Positions 1 to 11,478 of a stretch of 64,000 nt of DNA are shown here, one piece after another. Under the pieces are notes generated by a model that was not told the origin of the DNA, ran no database searches, and worked only from the letters and a program-made list of their open reading frames with translations. This DNA is from Maratus speciosus (lineage: Eukaryota > Arthropoda > Arachnida > Araneae > Salticidae). Both the position numbers and the translations under genes were made by a program. How positions within the stretch are numbered: position 1 is the first letter of the stretch; the number at the start of each line of letters is the position of its first letter. The stretch is from the NCBI GenBank assembly GCA_963932465.1, contig OZ010795.1, positions 517,767,451-517,831,450 of the forward strand, written 5' to 3'.

Positions 1-1520
1 AAAGCATAGCAGCGCCACCTATTGAGCGATTTACACCAAACTGTATAAAACGTCAATTCATGTCAAGGACTAACTGATTCTAAAATTTGATGAAAATTCG
101 TGCATTAGTTCTTGAGATACACCTATAGTGGAAATTCTGAAAAATATAGCATAGCAGCGCCACCTGTTGAGCGATTTACACCAAAATGTACAATATGTCA
201 ATTCATGTCAAGGATTAACTGATTCTGAAGTTTGGTGAAAATTATTGCATTAGATCTTGAGATACAGCTATAATGGAAATTCTGAAAAGTGCAGCATAGC
301 AGCGCCACCTGTTGAGCGTTTTGCACCAAAACACAAGCTGCCCTAATTCATATCAAAGTATACTTGAATCTGAAGTTTCATGAAAATCCAAGCATTAGTT
401 GTTGAGATAGAGCTATTGCGGAAATCGTAAAAAATGCAGTATAGCAGCGCCACCTGTTGAGTAATTTACCCCAAAATGTACAAAACTTCAATTCATGTCA
501 AGGACTAACTGAATCTGAAGTTTGATGAAAATCCGTTCATTATTTGTGGAGATTGAGCTATTGCGGAAATCGTGAAAAAGGCTGCATAGCAGCGCCACCT
601 GTTGAGCGATGTACACCAAAAACTAATCAGCATCAATTTATATCAGGGGCTAACTAAATATGATTTTTTATTAAAATGTCAATATTTCAAAATTCACTAT
701 CTCAGTGCCAAATTAAATGGCAATCTTTGTTCATCATGATAATTCTAAAAATATGAAATTCCGTGCATTAGTTCTCGAGGTATGACTGTCACTGAAATCG
801 TGTAAATTCAGCAAAATGCAGCATAGCACCGCCACCTATTGGGTTATTTACACCAGAACCTAATTATCACCAACTTATGTCAACGTCTAACTGAATATGA
901 AGTTTGAGGAAAATTCGTGCATAGTTCGTGAGATAGAGGTATTGCGCAATTATGACAAATGCAACATAGAAGCGCCACCTGTTGAGAGATTTGCAACAAC
1001 ACATAATCAGCAGCAGTATTAATCAAGTTATACTTAAATCTGAAGTTTGATGAAAATTCGTGCATTAGTTCTTGAGATAGAGCTATTGAGGAAATAGTTC
1101 AAAATGCAGCACAGCAGCGCCACCTATTGGGTGATTAACACTAACACGTAGTCAGCATCATTTCATATGAAGGACTAACTAAATCTGAAGTTTGATGAAA
1201 ATGTGTGCATTAGTTCTTGAGATAGAGCTACTGCGAAAATAGTGTAAATCCTGCAAAATGCAGCATAGCAGCGCCACCTGTTGGGCGATTTACACCAAAA
1301 CCTAACCAGCATCTATTCATGTCAAGGACTAACGGAATCTGAAGTTTTATAAAAATCCGTGCATTAGTTCTTGAGATAGAGCTTTTGCGGAAATCCTGCA
1401 AAATGCTGCATAGCAGCGCCACCTGTTGAGCGATTTACACAAAAAACTAATCAGCACCAATTTATATCAGGGTCTAACTTAATATCATTTTTTATTAAAT
1501 TCAGTGCATTAGTTCTTGAG
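1..1520. repeat. Tandem array, 145-bp period, about 10 units
   Basis: The block GCGCCACCT recurs at about 12, 157, 302, 447, 592, 829, 972, 1117, 1271 and 1415. The first four intervals are exactly 145 bp, and the others are 237, 143, 145, 154 and 144. Each unit also holds GTGCATTAGTTCTTGAGATA followed by a GAGCTATTGCGGAAAT-like segment. The array runs off the left edge, so its full length is unknown. Open frames here (for example 880-1065 and 1228-1422, minus) are repeat translations, not genes. Confidence 0.9.
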
Positions 1521-1549
1521 ATAGAGCGCCCACAAAATTTGTGTCACAT

Positions 1550-1557
1550 ACAGACAG

Positions 1558-1591
<34 letters not shown>

Positions 1592-1605
1592 TCACAGACA
1601 GACAT
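1550..1605. repeat. CAGACAGA microsatellite
   Basis: A run of CAGA/GACA tetranucleotides follows directly on the 145-bp array. The minus-strand frame at 1509-1823 reads it as a Ser-Val-Cys-Leu-Ser repeat, which is an artefact. The flank to about 1735 (GTTTTCGACGGATT-like core and a short ACTTTCTTC/GAAGAAAGT stem-loop) recurs in part near 44890-44925, so the microsatellite is part of a dispersed repeat and not an isolated tract. Confidence 0.8.
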
Positions 1606-1790
1606 TTTGTAAAAAAATGTTTTTCGGAATCTCTGACCCCTAAAACGTGTAAATCCGTCGAAAACTGGAATTCGAAAATTTTCACGAAACCAATACTTTC
1701 TTCTTGTAAAGATAGAAGAAAGTAAAAATAGTACTGAGATTTTATATAATCAAATTTTTGAGTTGAATTTTTCTGTAGTACTTGATTAGG

Positions 1791-2130
1791 CACAGATGTC
1801 ATATATGTGCACCACGTTGGCACGATTGTTTTATGACGCCAATTTGGCGAAAACCTTGTCTTCGAATATCAGTTACATATATATTTTTAAAAAGGGAATA
1901 GCAATAAATAAAAAAAGTTTAATTAATAGCTATAGAACAAAACAATTTGTATAATTTTAAAAAAGAAAATAAAAGTTAATAAACAATTTATTAATAAATA
2001 AATAACAACTTCCGGATTACCATAGCAATCAAAATAACGACACTTTGGCGCCAGTTACGTACTCCGATGCGTAAATGAGATTGGCGTCAGAAAAAAATCA
2101 CGCCAACGTGGTGCGTATATGACATCTGTG
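1791..2130. mobile_element. Small terminal-inverted-repeat element (MITE), copy 1
   Basis: The left end CACAGATGTCATATATG is mirrored at the right end by CATATATGAC-like sequence ending GACATCTGTG, and the match extends inward to CCACGTTGGC/GCCAACGTGG. There is no coding sequence. A second copy with the same interior and right end lies at about 28030-28348. It is inserted in a sequence that elsewhere reads ACTTGATTATCCCGTCGAC. The duplication at the target is unclear, so I do not assign a superfamily. Confidence 0.7.
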
Positions 2131-3317
2131 TCCCGTCGACAAAAAAACTGTCGACAAACTGTAAGGTTAAATGTCAATAATGGATGATCGTAGATGTCAC
2201 ATTCACTTGACATTAAATACGTTAAACGTGTTTGTTACGTCATCAAGTCTTTTTAATTCGACGCTTTATTTGTAAATTGATTACTGTTTTATTAATTTAC
2301 ATGTTCTTTCGTTATTTAACATTACTGCAAAATTTGAAATTTTTATTCTTTAAGCTGATATCTAATGTTTACATAATTTTATAGTTATATCGTCTACGTT
2401 TTTTGGCTAAATAAAGAGCATCAGGTTCCATGCAATTTTTCGTTATCATTGATATTTATTGCGTGTTTTTTAATAAATGCGATTATTACATTTAAAATAC
2501 TTACTTCTTATTCACAAATACTATATCTTAAAAATATACCTCTGTTTCTGGTTTAAGTTAATAATTCTGCATGTAAATACGTAAACTATTAGTATTATTT
2601 TGTCCGAAATTATCTAAATAAATCAAATTTTATAATTGGTATATCCCTTTACGCCATAAGTGAACGTCATCATTAAAGTAACACTGTTCTTTAGTGATTT
2701 TTTAAAATTAAATTAATTAATTTTTCTTTCTTGAAAGTTTAGAGTGGCAAGATTCTTCCATGTGTTTAATTTGGCGAATAATTTGGCAATTTGTATAATT
2801 TTGCGAAATTGGTCAGAGGGATAATGAAGTAGTAATCATTTTTCTTAACCTGGCGGAAGCGATAACGCGCCAAATATTGCATCAATTGAAATATTTTATA
2901 TTCAATTCATTTTTAAGCATTATGAATATTCCTTTCATGTTTAAATTAAATATTTTCGTTTATAATATTTTCCCTCATTAAATCGGTTTTTTCTTTCACT
3001 GTTTAAAAATTAAATATTAGTAATTATTTTCTTATTTTGTTTGCAAGACGTTTGTATGGTTTTCTAACGGGTATAGCCATTTCAATTCATTTATCAAAGA
3101 TAATTTTCGCCAAAAGATAATCACTGGCAACCTTTTCGTTCAAAATAATAGTAAAATGCGAAATTTATTATCAAAAATCATAGCTATCCCTGTATATTTT
3201 CTCATAAACCACCCCGGAAATATTTCCAATCGAATGACAATTTGGAAAAAAAATCCACCGGGTAGTTTTTGAAAACACTCGAGCGGAACTTTTAGAGCTT
3301 ACTGCTTTATAATATTA
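2131..3317. repeat. Interspersed repeat remnant (CCCGTCGAC family), AT-rich
   Basis: Positions 2131-2330 match segments at 6505-6690 and 27735-27930 (shared blocks AATGGATGATCGTA, GTCACATTCACTTGA and TTTGTTCTTTCGTTATT). The rest, to 3317, is AT-rich with scattered TTGGCG words and shows no coding sequence or clear boundary. Confidence 0.55.
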
Positions 3318-6193
3318 CTAGCAAACCCCGCGGCTTTGCTCGCGTAATAGTTGAAATATGCCAAGTGATATTTGCATGACTATTTTTTATTAGAAGATCA
3401 CTTTTTGGAATAATTCAAAAATTACAAATTAAGCCACAGTTTGACTAAACTTCATTATAAAAGTGCAAAAGACAGAAATGAGATTTTAATTAATAAGAAA
3501 AACTAAAACTAATTCCAAATAAATGACAATTTAGAAAGTATTTTGTAAAGTATTTTATGCTCATTTCATACGCTCATTTCAGTATTCATTTGAAGTTTTG
3601 AATTTTTTAGAAACCATCTTAACACATTTACATCTTAAAATTAACCACCATGTCAAATTCCAAGCTTCTGGTCTAACACTCTACCACCTCTCTGGTGTTA
3701 GTGGCACCGACATAAAATGCCGAAACAGAGTTGAAATACAATGTCTCGAAAATGTTGAAACAGAGACTGTCACTATTAATTTGCCAAAATTAACCTTGAA
3801 ATCGGTTGGTATTTCCTAATATTCTATACAAAAAGGAATTTAGATGTTTTAAAAGGCTTTCTTGTTGTTCCTGCCAACCAGGTGGTAGTGACACCGGCAT
3901 AACATATACCCCGTATAGGATCAGGGACTATCACTCTTGATTCGCAACCAATAACTTCTGTAATCGGTTTATTATTTCCTGAGATTCCATAGAAATGGTA
4001 ATTTGGGACTCTTTTAGAATACTTTTCGCTCCTTCCTTTCGCTTCACCCATTTTTAATTTCGAATATATTTTAGACTGTTCTTAGAGGACATTTATATTT
4101 TATAAGTAAATACCGTGCTATATTTAAAGTTTCTAGCCTCTTCAGTACCGCAGAAATCGCAATTTAGAAAGTGTTTTGCTCCTGCAACCCTCTAGGGGTT
4201 GTGGCACCAACATAAAATATAGCTTATGTTTGAACGGGTTCTATCACTATCAATTTGCAACCATTATGTTTGAAATCGGTTTCGTATTTCATACGATTGC
4301 ATAAAAATCGTAATTTAGAACGCTTATAGAATGCTTTTCGCTCACTTCATCCTTTTTAATTTGGAATTTTCTTTCGACAATTCTTAGAAAGCATTTGTAT
4401 CTTTGAAGTAATTACCATTCCAAATTTAAAATGTTAGACCCCCTTCTTTAACACAAAAACGCATTTTAGAACATATTTTGCTGCTGTAACCACAAGGTGG
4501 TAGTGACAGCAACGTAAAATATAGGCTATGTTGGAGCGGGGACTGTCACCATTAATTTGAAGCCATTACTTCTGAAATATGCTTATATTTCCTGAGATTG
4601 CATAGAAATCGCTATTTAGAAAGTTTTTAGAATGCTTTTCGTTTATTTTCACACAATGTAAATTTCAAATTTTTAAGGAACTCTTCTCAGAGAGCATTTA
4701 CATCTCATAAGTAATTACCATGCCAAATTTCAAGTTGCTAGCCCCTTCAGTATCACAAAAATCATAATTTAGAACGTTTTTTAAAATACAACCAAAAGGT
4801 GGTAGTGACGCCGACATGAAGTAGATCCTATATTGGAGCAAGGGCTGTCATAATCAATTTCCAACCATTAATTTGAAATCGTTTGGGTACTTTCTGAGAT
4901 TGCGTAGAAATCGCCATTTGAACGATTTTAGAACACTTTACTCGCATTTTCATTCCTTTTAAATTTCGAATTTTTTAAGAAGTATTCTTAGAGATCACTT
5001 ATATCTTATAAGTAACTACCATTCCAAATTTCATGTTTCTAGGCCCTTCAGTAACACAAAAATTGCATTTTCGAATGTTTTTTTTTTCTCCTGCACACAC
5101 TTTGGTGGTAAGGGCACCGACATAAAATATAGCATATGTATGGGCAATGGTTGTCAACATCATTTTGACACCATATTTTTTAAATCGGTTTGGCACTTCT
5201 TGAGAATGCGTAAAAATCGCCATTTAGAACGTTTTTTAGAACGCCCTTTTGCGCATTTTTACCCCTTTTTAAATTCGAATCTTTTAAGAGATGTTCTTAG
5301 AGATCATTAATATCTAATATGTAACTATCATGCCAAATTCCATGTATCTGGGCCTTTCAGTAACACAAAAATTGCAATTTCGAACGTTTTTTTTTTTTTT
5401 TTTGGCTTCTGTACCCCTTTTAGGGGTAGTGGTACCGATATAAAAGGTAGCCTATGTTGGAGCAAGGGTTATCAAAATCATTTTGACACTATTATTTTTT
5501 AAATCCGTTTGGTGCTTCTTGAGATTGCGTAAAAATCACCTTTTAGAACGTTTTTTAGAACGCCCTTTTGTGCATTCTCACCCCTTTTTAAATTCGAATC
5601 TTTTAAGAAATGTTCTTAGAGATAATTTATATCTAATAAGTAGTTACCATGCCAAATTCCATGTATCTGGGACCTTCAGTAATGCAAAAATCGCAATTTC
5701 AAACTTTTTTTTTTTTGCTCCTGCACCCCCTTTAGGGGTAGTGGTACCGACATAAAATGTAGCCTCTGTTGGAGCAAGAATTATCAACATCATTTTGGCA
5801 CTATTATTTTTTAAATCGGTTTGGTACTTCTTGAGATTGCGTAAAAATCGCCATTTAGAACGTTTTTTAGAAGGCCTTTTTGCGTATTTTCAATTTTTTT
5901 TTATTTCGATTTTTTTAAGAAATGCCTTTAGAGATCATTAGTATCTCATAAGTAACTACCATTCCAAAGTTCATGTTTCTGGGCGCTTCAATAACACAAA
6001 ATTCGCATTTTTAGAACGTTTTATGCTCCTGCACCCCCTTTTGGCCAGTGGCACGGACATATGATTTAGCCTATGTTCTAAGTTGGACTAACACCAACAT
6101 TTTGATACCATTACTTTTAGAATCGGTTCGGTAGTTCCAGAGCTTACCTCCTACAAATAAACAATTTTTACCTCTTTATAATATTAGTATAGT
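3318..6193 (-). mobile_element. Helitron-like element, reverse orientation, with internal array of ~300-bp units
   Basis: Read on the minus strand, the right end begins near 6193 with an (A)TC-type start followed by TATACTAATATTATAAAGAG. The left end finishes with a GC-rich segment and CTAG at 3318-3321, with A/T at the junction. This is the 5'-TC...CTRR-3' layout of non-autonomous Helitrons, although the terminal TC is mutated here. A related 5' part at 40080-40969 keeps an intact TC. The interior is a divergent array of roughly 300-bp units (GCACCGACATAAAAT, TTGAGATTGCGTAAAAATCG, GTTCTTAGAGATCATT), clearest between 4500 and 6150. No Rep/helicase frame is present. Superfamily assignment rests on the ends only. 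Confidence 0.6.
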
Positions 6194-7834
6194 TGATGAT
6201 GATAAAATGATTAGGTTAAAAATGACTCTATCTTTCTGAGTTTTATAACGACGCTATGGACAATATTCTTCCTTTCGGTTTGTGGTTAAAAATCTCCGTC
6301 TGGTTGGAAATAGCTTTCAGATCCACGTATTGAAAAGTATTGTGATTTGAAATTTTACGCTTATATTTTATGTCTTGATCGAGTTTTAGATATTTCAAGA
6401 ACAGGTATAGCTTATTCATGAATTCTTTTCTCTATTTTAATACGCCATCATGAATATTTTCAAGTTAATTTAACAATTCATATTGTTTGCATGGTACTAC
6501 TTGATTATGCCGTCGACCAAAAACTATCGCCAAACTATAAGATTATATGCCAATAATGGATGATCGTAAATGTTACATTCACTTGATGTTAAATACGATA
6601 CACGTGTTTGTTTCGTCATCAAATGATTTTTAATTCAACTTGTTATTTGCATTTTTATTAATGTTTTGCTAATTTATTTGTTCTTTCGTTATTATTACAT
6701 GCTTTCTTTTAACTTACAATTACGTTTATGTGTGGCAGTCAAATCTTGTGACTATTTCACCACTTCTTGTTGACATAGAGCTTTGAAATTTGGAATATAT
6801 GTGTATGTGTATTTCTGAGGGCAATACATGAACTGGACATTGGTTTTTTTTTATTCGATCTCTATGGCGGTCAACGGAGAGGGGGCAATGGTCGATTTCC
6901 TATGGAGAAATCAGTATCAGCTTCAGCAATGAGTAATTGTGGAAAATTGCTAATGGCAGGGTTGCCACAATAGCGCCAAATTTTGTCCCACTTGGCGCAA
7001 TATCGTCAAATTTGGCGGTATTTCGCCAACTTTAGCGACAAAAATAAATTGCTAGATATGAAGTCAACTTGGCAATAGCTAGCTAATTTGGCGAAATTCC
7101 AAATTCTACTTTTAATGCATTAAGATAAAAAAAATCTACATTTTGTGAATTTTAATGAAAGCATGTTTAGAGAAAAATCTTAATTTGGAATCCCTATTTT
7201 CTGCTTTTAAAATGTGATGATTAACTTCTTATTTACAAATTTTCTTTCTGTTTTTAAAATTATTGATGTCATTTTCTCTTTAAAATTGAAATGGAAAACT
7301 TTTTTTTCCACCTATAGAATTTGAAATTGACAGACTTTCTTTTTCTATAATAAATTGATTCCGGATGATCGAAGTGTGAAAAAAATGTTTTTATTTTTTT
7401 AATTTTCCTGAAAAACATAATTTAACCTCAATATTGCTTCATTATCAATTGAAACAAATGATATAATTTCACTTATCAATCTGAAATTGACGAAAAATAA
7501 GAAATCTAATAATCCCTATAGTTTTTCCCTAATTTTTTCCTTAAAAAAATGGAGCAATTTTGTTGCCATTACAGATTTTCACTACAGAAATGTAATTAAA
7601 ATTAGAAAAAATTAATATTTCGAAAACAATTCAAATTTAAAAATTCTGATATTAGTTTTGAAACCTGTTCATCAATACAGAGTTTTGGTGTTAATTTCAT
7701 CGCATAATATTTCATATTTTAGGAGAAAAGATCGTGAAACTGAATCAGTCATTTAATCAGTCGTTTCATAAAATCGTTTCATAAAGTCGTTTCATAAATT
7801 CGTTTCATTAGGATTTTATATATATAAGGGTAGA
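6194..7834 (-). repeat. Interspersed repeat ending in a second Helitron-like 5' terminus
   Basis: 6194-6480 holds nothing recognisable. From about 6485 (TACTACTTGATTATGCCGTC) to 7834 the sequence matches 27725-28806 in blocks, including both flanks. On the minus strand the right end reads A|TCTACCCTTATATATATAAA, a plausible Helitron 5' end, and the same end occurs at 28806. The CTAG end of this family was not identified. There is no coding sequence. Confidence 0.5.
6960..7100. repeat. Cluster of TTGGCG/CGCCAA words
   Basis: A short stretch dense in the hexamer TTGGCG or its complement, often within TTTGGCGAAA. It resembles the module at 11520-11640, 12530-12650 and 49510-49640. The word looks like an E2F-type core (TTTSSCGC), but position within mobile elements makes a regulatory role unproven. 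Confidence 0.5.
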
Positions 7835-7878
7835 TATGTGTGCATTCTATTTCTTCTTTTCGCAATTAAATGGTATTA

Positions 7879-10103
7879 CAGTAGAACCTCAATCTATCGT
7901 TTTTCAAGGAGTGCGTGAATAAAAACGATGAATGCGGGAAAACGACGAATGCGGGTTAACGTCAAAACACGAAAAAAATAATGTTTATGCATAATACATA
8001 CAATGTGTACAGTATACTAATAAATACTACTATATTGTTACTTTCCAAACTGTACAAAAAACAAATGGGAATTGTGGAAAATTGATATTTATTTAAAAGA
8101 ATCAGTAATTTTATATTGGGTTTTTCGTTTATTTTTTAAAATAAACAACAAATTTTCAAGATGTACAACATTTTTCTGGTCATTTTCTTTAATTTCATGT
8201 GCATGTATAAAAATTCGTACAGTTCCAAGTGCCGTAATTAAAGTAGACATACTTGGCACTGGTGGAGGCTCAGATTTATCGGTATGAACATTACCTGCTT
8301 CTTCACCATTATTTCCATTTTTTGCATCATCACACATTTCTTCTATGCTTAGGACACCATATGTCGCAACATCTTGATCAATGGAAATATAATCGCTAAA
8401 TTTTACACCCGATACATCAGCTGCTTCACGCAACCACTCTTCATCTGCATTTATCGTCACCATCATCATTATTTTCTTCCTTTTCTGTTGAGCATTCTTC
8501 GTCAATTTTTCGCACTAAACCGCATTTCACGAAACAATTCTGGATGGCTGAGGAGATTAGTTCATGCCATGCTGAAAGCACAAAATGAATAGCATGCAAA
8601 AGGTGTATTTTTGGAGTGGGTTCTTTTGCTTGTTCCGTGAAACATAAAGGTCTTTTTATTAGCCATCTCCTGTAAAATGTCTTAAAACAGTTAATTACCC
8701 TGGCATCAAGAGAAACAGATGTACAATTAGCTGGCAAAAAACTGACTTTTATATTTTTCAAAGACGACGTATCTGGTGAATGAGCTGAACAATTGTCAAT
8801 AAATAGAATGATTTTCTCTTTTTGAACGCTGATTGATCTATCAAAATCATGAAGGAATTTTGTAAAAATTTCATTTTTCATCCATGCTTTGGTATTCGAA
8901 TGATAGATTACTGGTATTTTCTTTACATTCTTGAAGCATCGACGTCTGGCAGATTTACCAATAACGAGATGTACTCGTTTGTCAGAACTGCAATTCTCTC
9001 TTTGGAATGTTTATCCCATGATAAGACTCTCCTTTGATCGCTAGCATTCTCTCTATGGCAAGCATATATAAAACAGGCCTGTTTCACCTGCATTGTAAAT
9101 GTCACAATCTTTATAGCCTTCTAGTAACTTCTGAAGTTTTTCGAACCACATCTCTATATTATCAATATTTACTACTGCGGCACTTTCACCGCATAATTTT
9201 CTGGATACCAATTCATGGCGAATTTTAAAACTTTAAATCCACTCATTTGATGCAGAAAAAGGATCCACGCCATATGATGCAGCTATTTCAATTGCCTTCT
9301 CTCGAACAATATTACCATCCACAGGAATATTTGACGCACGAGACTTCTCGTACAAAGCGAAGACAAGTCTTTCCAAATCACTGCAAGTAGACATTTTGTC
9401 GGTTTTTCTCTTTTTTACAGAAGTTCTATGCTTATCAGCCTGCTCTAATTTCTTTTATTTTCAAAATTATCGAATCCAGGTATGAAGACGATGCACCTAA
9501 ACGTTTAGTGATGCTAATTTTTTTCTCAAAAGGATTTTTTCCCACCTTATCTATGATGAGAAGCCTTTCTAAGTTCGGATTTGTTTTACCATTCTTAAAA
9601 TTCTCCGAAAGCATTAAATTGAAAGCTCACATTCTTGAAATTAAACACGTGCACTGCACACAACAGATTAGCCTGGAATGTGAAAGAATGCGGCAGCTGG
9701 AGCTGGCCGAATTGGATGCATCCATCATCCGCTTTACACAGAATAGAATAACCCATTCTACAAACAGAGCACCTGTTCCGCATTCATTTATTTACACATA
9801 CATGCATGTCACAATATCAGCACTAATCCCTGTATTTCCTCCCTAAAATAACACGAATGGGTTATTTTAGGATAAAAGAAGTAATCCCAGTTTGTATGTC
9901 ATATGGATCTGCTTGATCTTCAATTCCATTTCGGTGAGGAGAAAAAATTTACAACAATGAATGCGGGAAAATGACTTTTTGAAGACCGATGTATGCGGAT
10001 TTGGTTAACATTACTTAAATGTAATTTGTGCAGGTACCATAGAAATAAAACTATCAATGCGGGAAAACGATGGATGCGGGAACGATAGATCGGGGTTTCA
10101 CTG
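7879..10103 (-). mobile_element. Tigger/pogo DNA transposon, nearly full length, TA-flanked
   Basis: The left end CAGTAGAACCTCAATCTATC matches the right end read in reverse (CAGTGAAACCCCGATCTATC). TA dinucleotides flank both sides (7877-7878 and 10104-10105), the classic duplication of this superfamily. Subterminal repeats of GATGAATGCGGGAAAA type are present at both ends (about 7925-7960, 9955-9975 and 10050-10080). The interior carries one decayed transposase on the minus strand. Length, about 2.2 kb, suits a complete Tigger element. Confidence 0.9.
8089..9600 (-). pseudogene. Tigger/pogo-type transposase (CENP-B-like), broken
   Basis: The family binds its inverted repeats through two helix-turn-helix modules and cuts and pastes with a DDE/DDD catalytic core. 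On the minus strand the decayed order is visible: a psq-type helix-turn-helix (9580-9440, with KRLGASSSYLDSI); a CENP-B/Tc5-type helix-turn-helix (about 9400-9230, with PVDGNIVREKAIE); then the core. YNAGETGLFY near 9080 matches the usual YNADETGLF except that the catalytic Asp is Gly. LVIGKSARRRCFKNV follows in another frame. ILFIDNCSAHS (about 8800) and SLDARVI (about 8710) hold the second and third Asp. The C-terminal acidic part, 8505-8089, lies in a different frame and ends in ITDSFK, as this family often does. An in-frame stop lies near 9232 and at least two frameshifts are needed. It cannot make active protein. Confidence 0.88.
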
Positions 10104-10544
10104 TAATTTATAAATTTTCCAATCGCCATTCCTAAGCGACTTTTATTTAAGCATGATGGGGTGCCAGCCCATTTCAGCACTATTGTGTGTAAATACCTGA
10201 ATGTCACTTTTGGGGCGTGATGAATTGGGTTTGCACGCCTTATGCGACTTTAGAAGGATTTATTTCATTGTCGAATATCCATAGTTGCTGCATGTGTGCG
10301 TGAAATACATGACATCTTTAGAAGTGTACGAAAATCGCTCTACCGATGCTTCCAAGCACAAATTACTGTTGTTAGACGCAATTTTAAATAGTTATTATAA
10401 ACATTGCACTTGTTAACAACTGTTATAATAAACAAATTGTTTCTCTTTTCATGTCTTATTTCCTGTATTCGCACCTCACCACATCACTTGCGCTCATACA
10501 TTCCTATGCAATAAAGGATTGTTATAATGTCCTGTAACAGGGTT
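10104..10544. other. Unassigned AT-rich DNA
   Basis: No coding sequence, inverted repeat or match to other parts of the window was seen. It includes one short TA-rich stretch. Confidence 0.5.
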
Positions 10545-10800
10545 TTAACCCTCTAGTGCATGATTTTTTATTTTTTATTTAAAAAAAATATATTTGTTTC
10601 CTTGACGGCCATAAATTACAGGAAAAATATTGAAAAAATTTTCACTCCTATATTTTTTAGTATTTTGAAGTTTTTTAAATTGTTGCCAAATGGCAGCACC
10701 ATGCATTAAGACAAAAAAAAAAATGTTTTTGAACTTTGCCAACTAGCAACACTGTGCTGTTTTATTGCAATTTTTTTTTTGTAAATTATAAGATTTTAAA
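10545..10800. mobile_element. TTAA-flanked small element, left part
   Basis: TTAA at 10545-10548 is followed by CCCTCTAGTGCATG and an internal TTGCCAAATGGCAGC palindrome. The mirror end (CTAGAGGGTTAA) is found at 29771-29782, not here, so this copy has lost its right side. The TTAA target suggests a piggyBac-type element. Confidence 0.55.
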
Positions 10801-10837
10801 TGCATATAATACTTTACATACACTTAGGAAAATAAAA

Positions 10838-10888
10838 TTATATATATATGTATGCATATACGTATATACATACATATACATATACTAT
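10838..10888. repeat. TA/CATA microsatellite
   Basis: Alternating TATATA and CATATA repeats lie directly before the Helitron start at 10889. Confidence 0.8.
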
Positions 10889-11310
10889 CTCTTCTCTCTA
10901 TTCTAAAAAAAAGTAACTACCGCTGTCACCGTCGCCGCCGCCGGTTTTGAATTTCTTGTGACCGGAGGTGTTTCTTCATTAATATTAAGCAAAATATTGC
11001 ATGCAAAAATATGAAAATCGGTGGCATTACAGAGAAATGTTTGATAAACACGCTGATGCAGACAGTTTTCAAATCGAAGAAATATTTAAAGAGATATTTA
11101 ATGCTAAAGTTGGACAAAATTGTTCCATTAAAAAAGTTTTATAGGAGCAAAAACTGTACATCGGAATTTAATCATTTTTAGATCATTTTATGCGTCAGAA
11201 TTTCCCGGTGTGCAGACTGCACTCAGTTTATTAATTTGACTCATTTTTTGAGGTTTTATTTCTATTTTAAATTCAAATTTTCAGCATTTCGAGAGATATT
11301 TTTTTACACA
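10889..11310 (+). mobile_element. Host Helitron of the nest, 5' part
   Basis: It begins A|TCTTCTCTCTATTCT, then AAAAGTAACTACCGCTG and a CCG-triplet tract, as in the end-to-end copy at 46130-47427. The match stops at 11310 within the ATTTTTTTACA segment and resumes at 17470. A reverse-orientation Helitron sits between, so this element was split by a later insertion. Confidence 0.8.
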
Positions 11311-11478
11311 CTAGGGGGCTCGGCCCCCTACGAGCTACGCTCGCCAACCCCCGTCCAGACACCGCAGACTCTAAATGCACGCTAATGTGATCGTCTTTAA
11401 AAAGATTTCGAAACATTGAATTATAATTTAAAAAACAGTGGCGATCTCCCTATATAGCATTCTATAAGCAATATATAT

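Noticed and set aside
1..1520. Possible CRISPR-like array because of regular spacing
   Set aside because: The whole 145-bp unit is conserved with no unique spacers, the context is eukaryotic, and no cas genes are near.
1550..1605. Telomere-like repeat
   Set aside because: The unit is CAGA/GACA, not TTAGG or TTAGGG, and it is a short microsatellite within a dispersed repeat.
3318..3345. GC-rich GCTTTGCTCGCG segment as a LINE (RTE) end
   Set aside because: Similar words end some RTE elements, but the paired (A)TC start and CTAG end with A/T flanks fit a Helitron better. The alternative is not fully excluded.
8374..9228. Plus-strand frames at 8374-8592, 8849-9037 and 9034-9228
   Set aside because: They are shadows of the minus-strand Tigger transposase pseudogene, whose motifs are clear.
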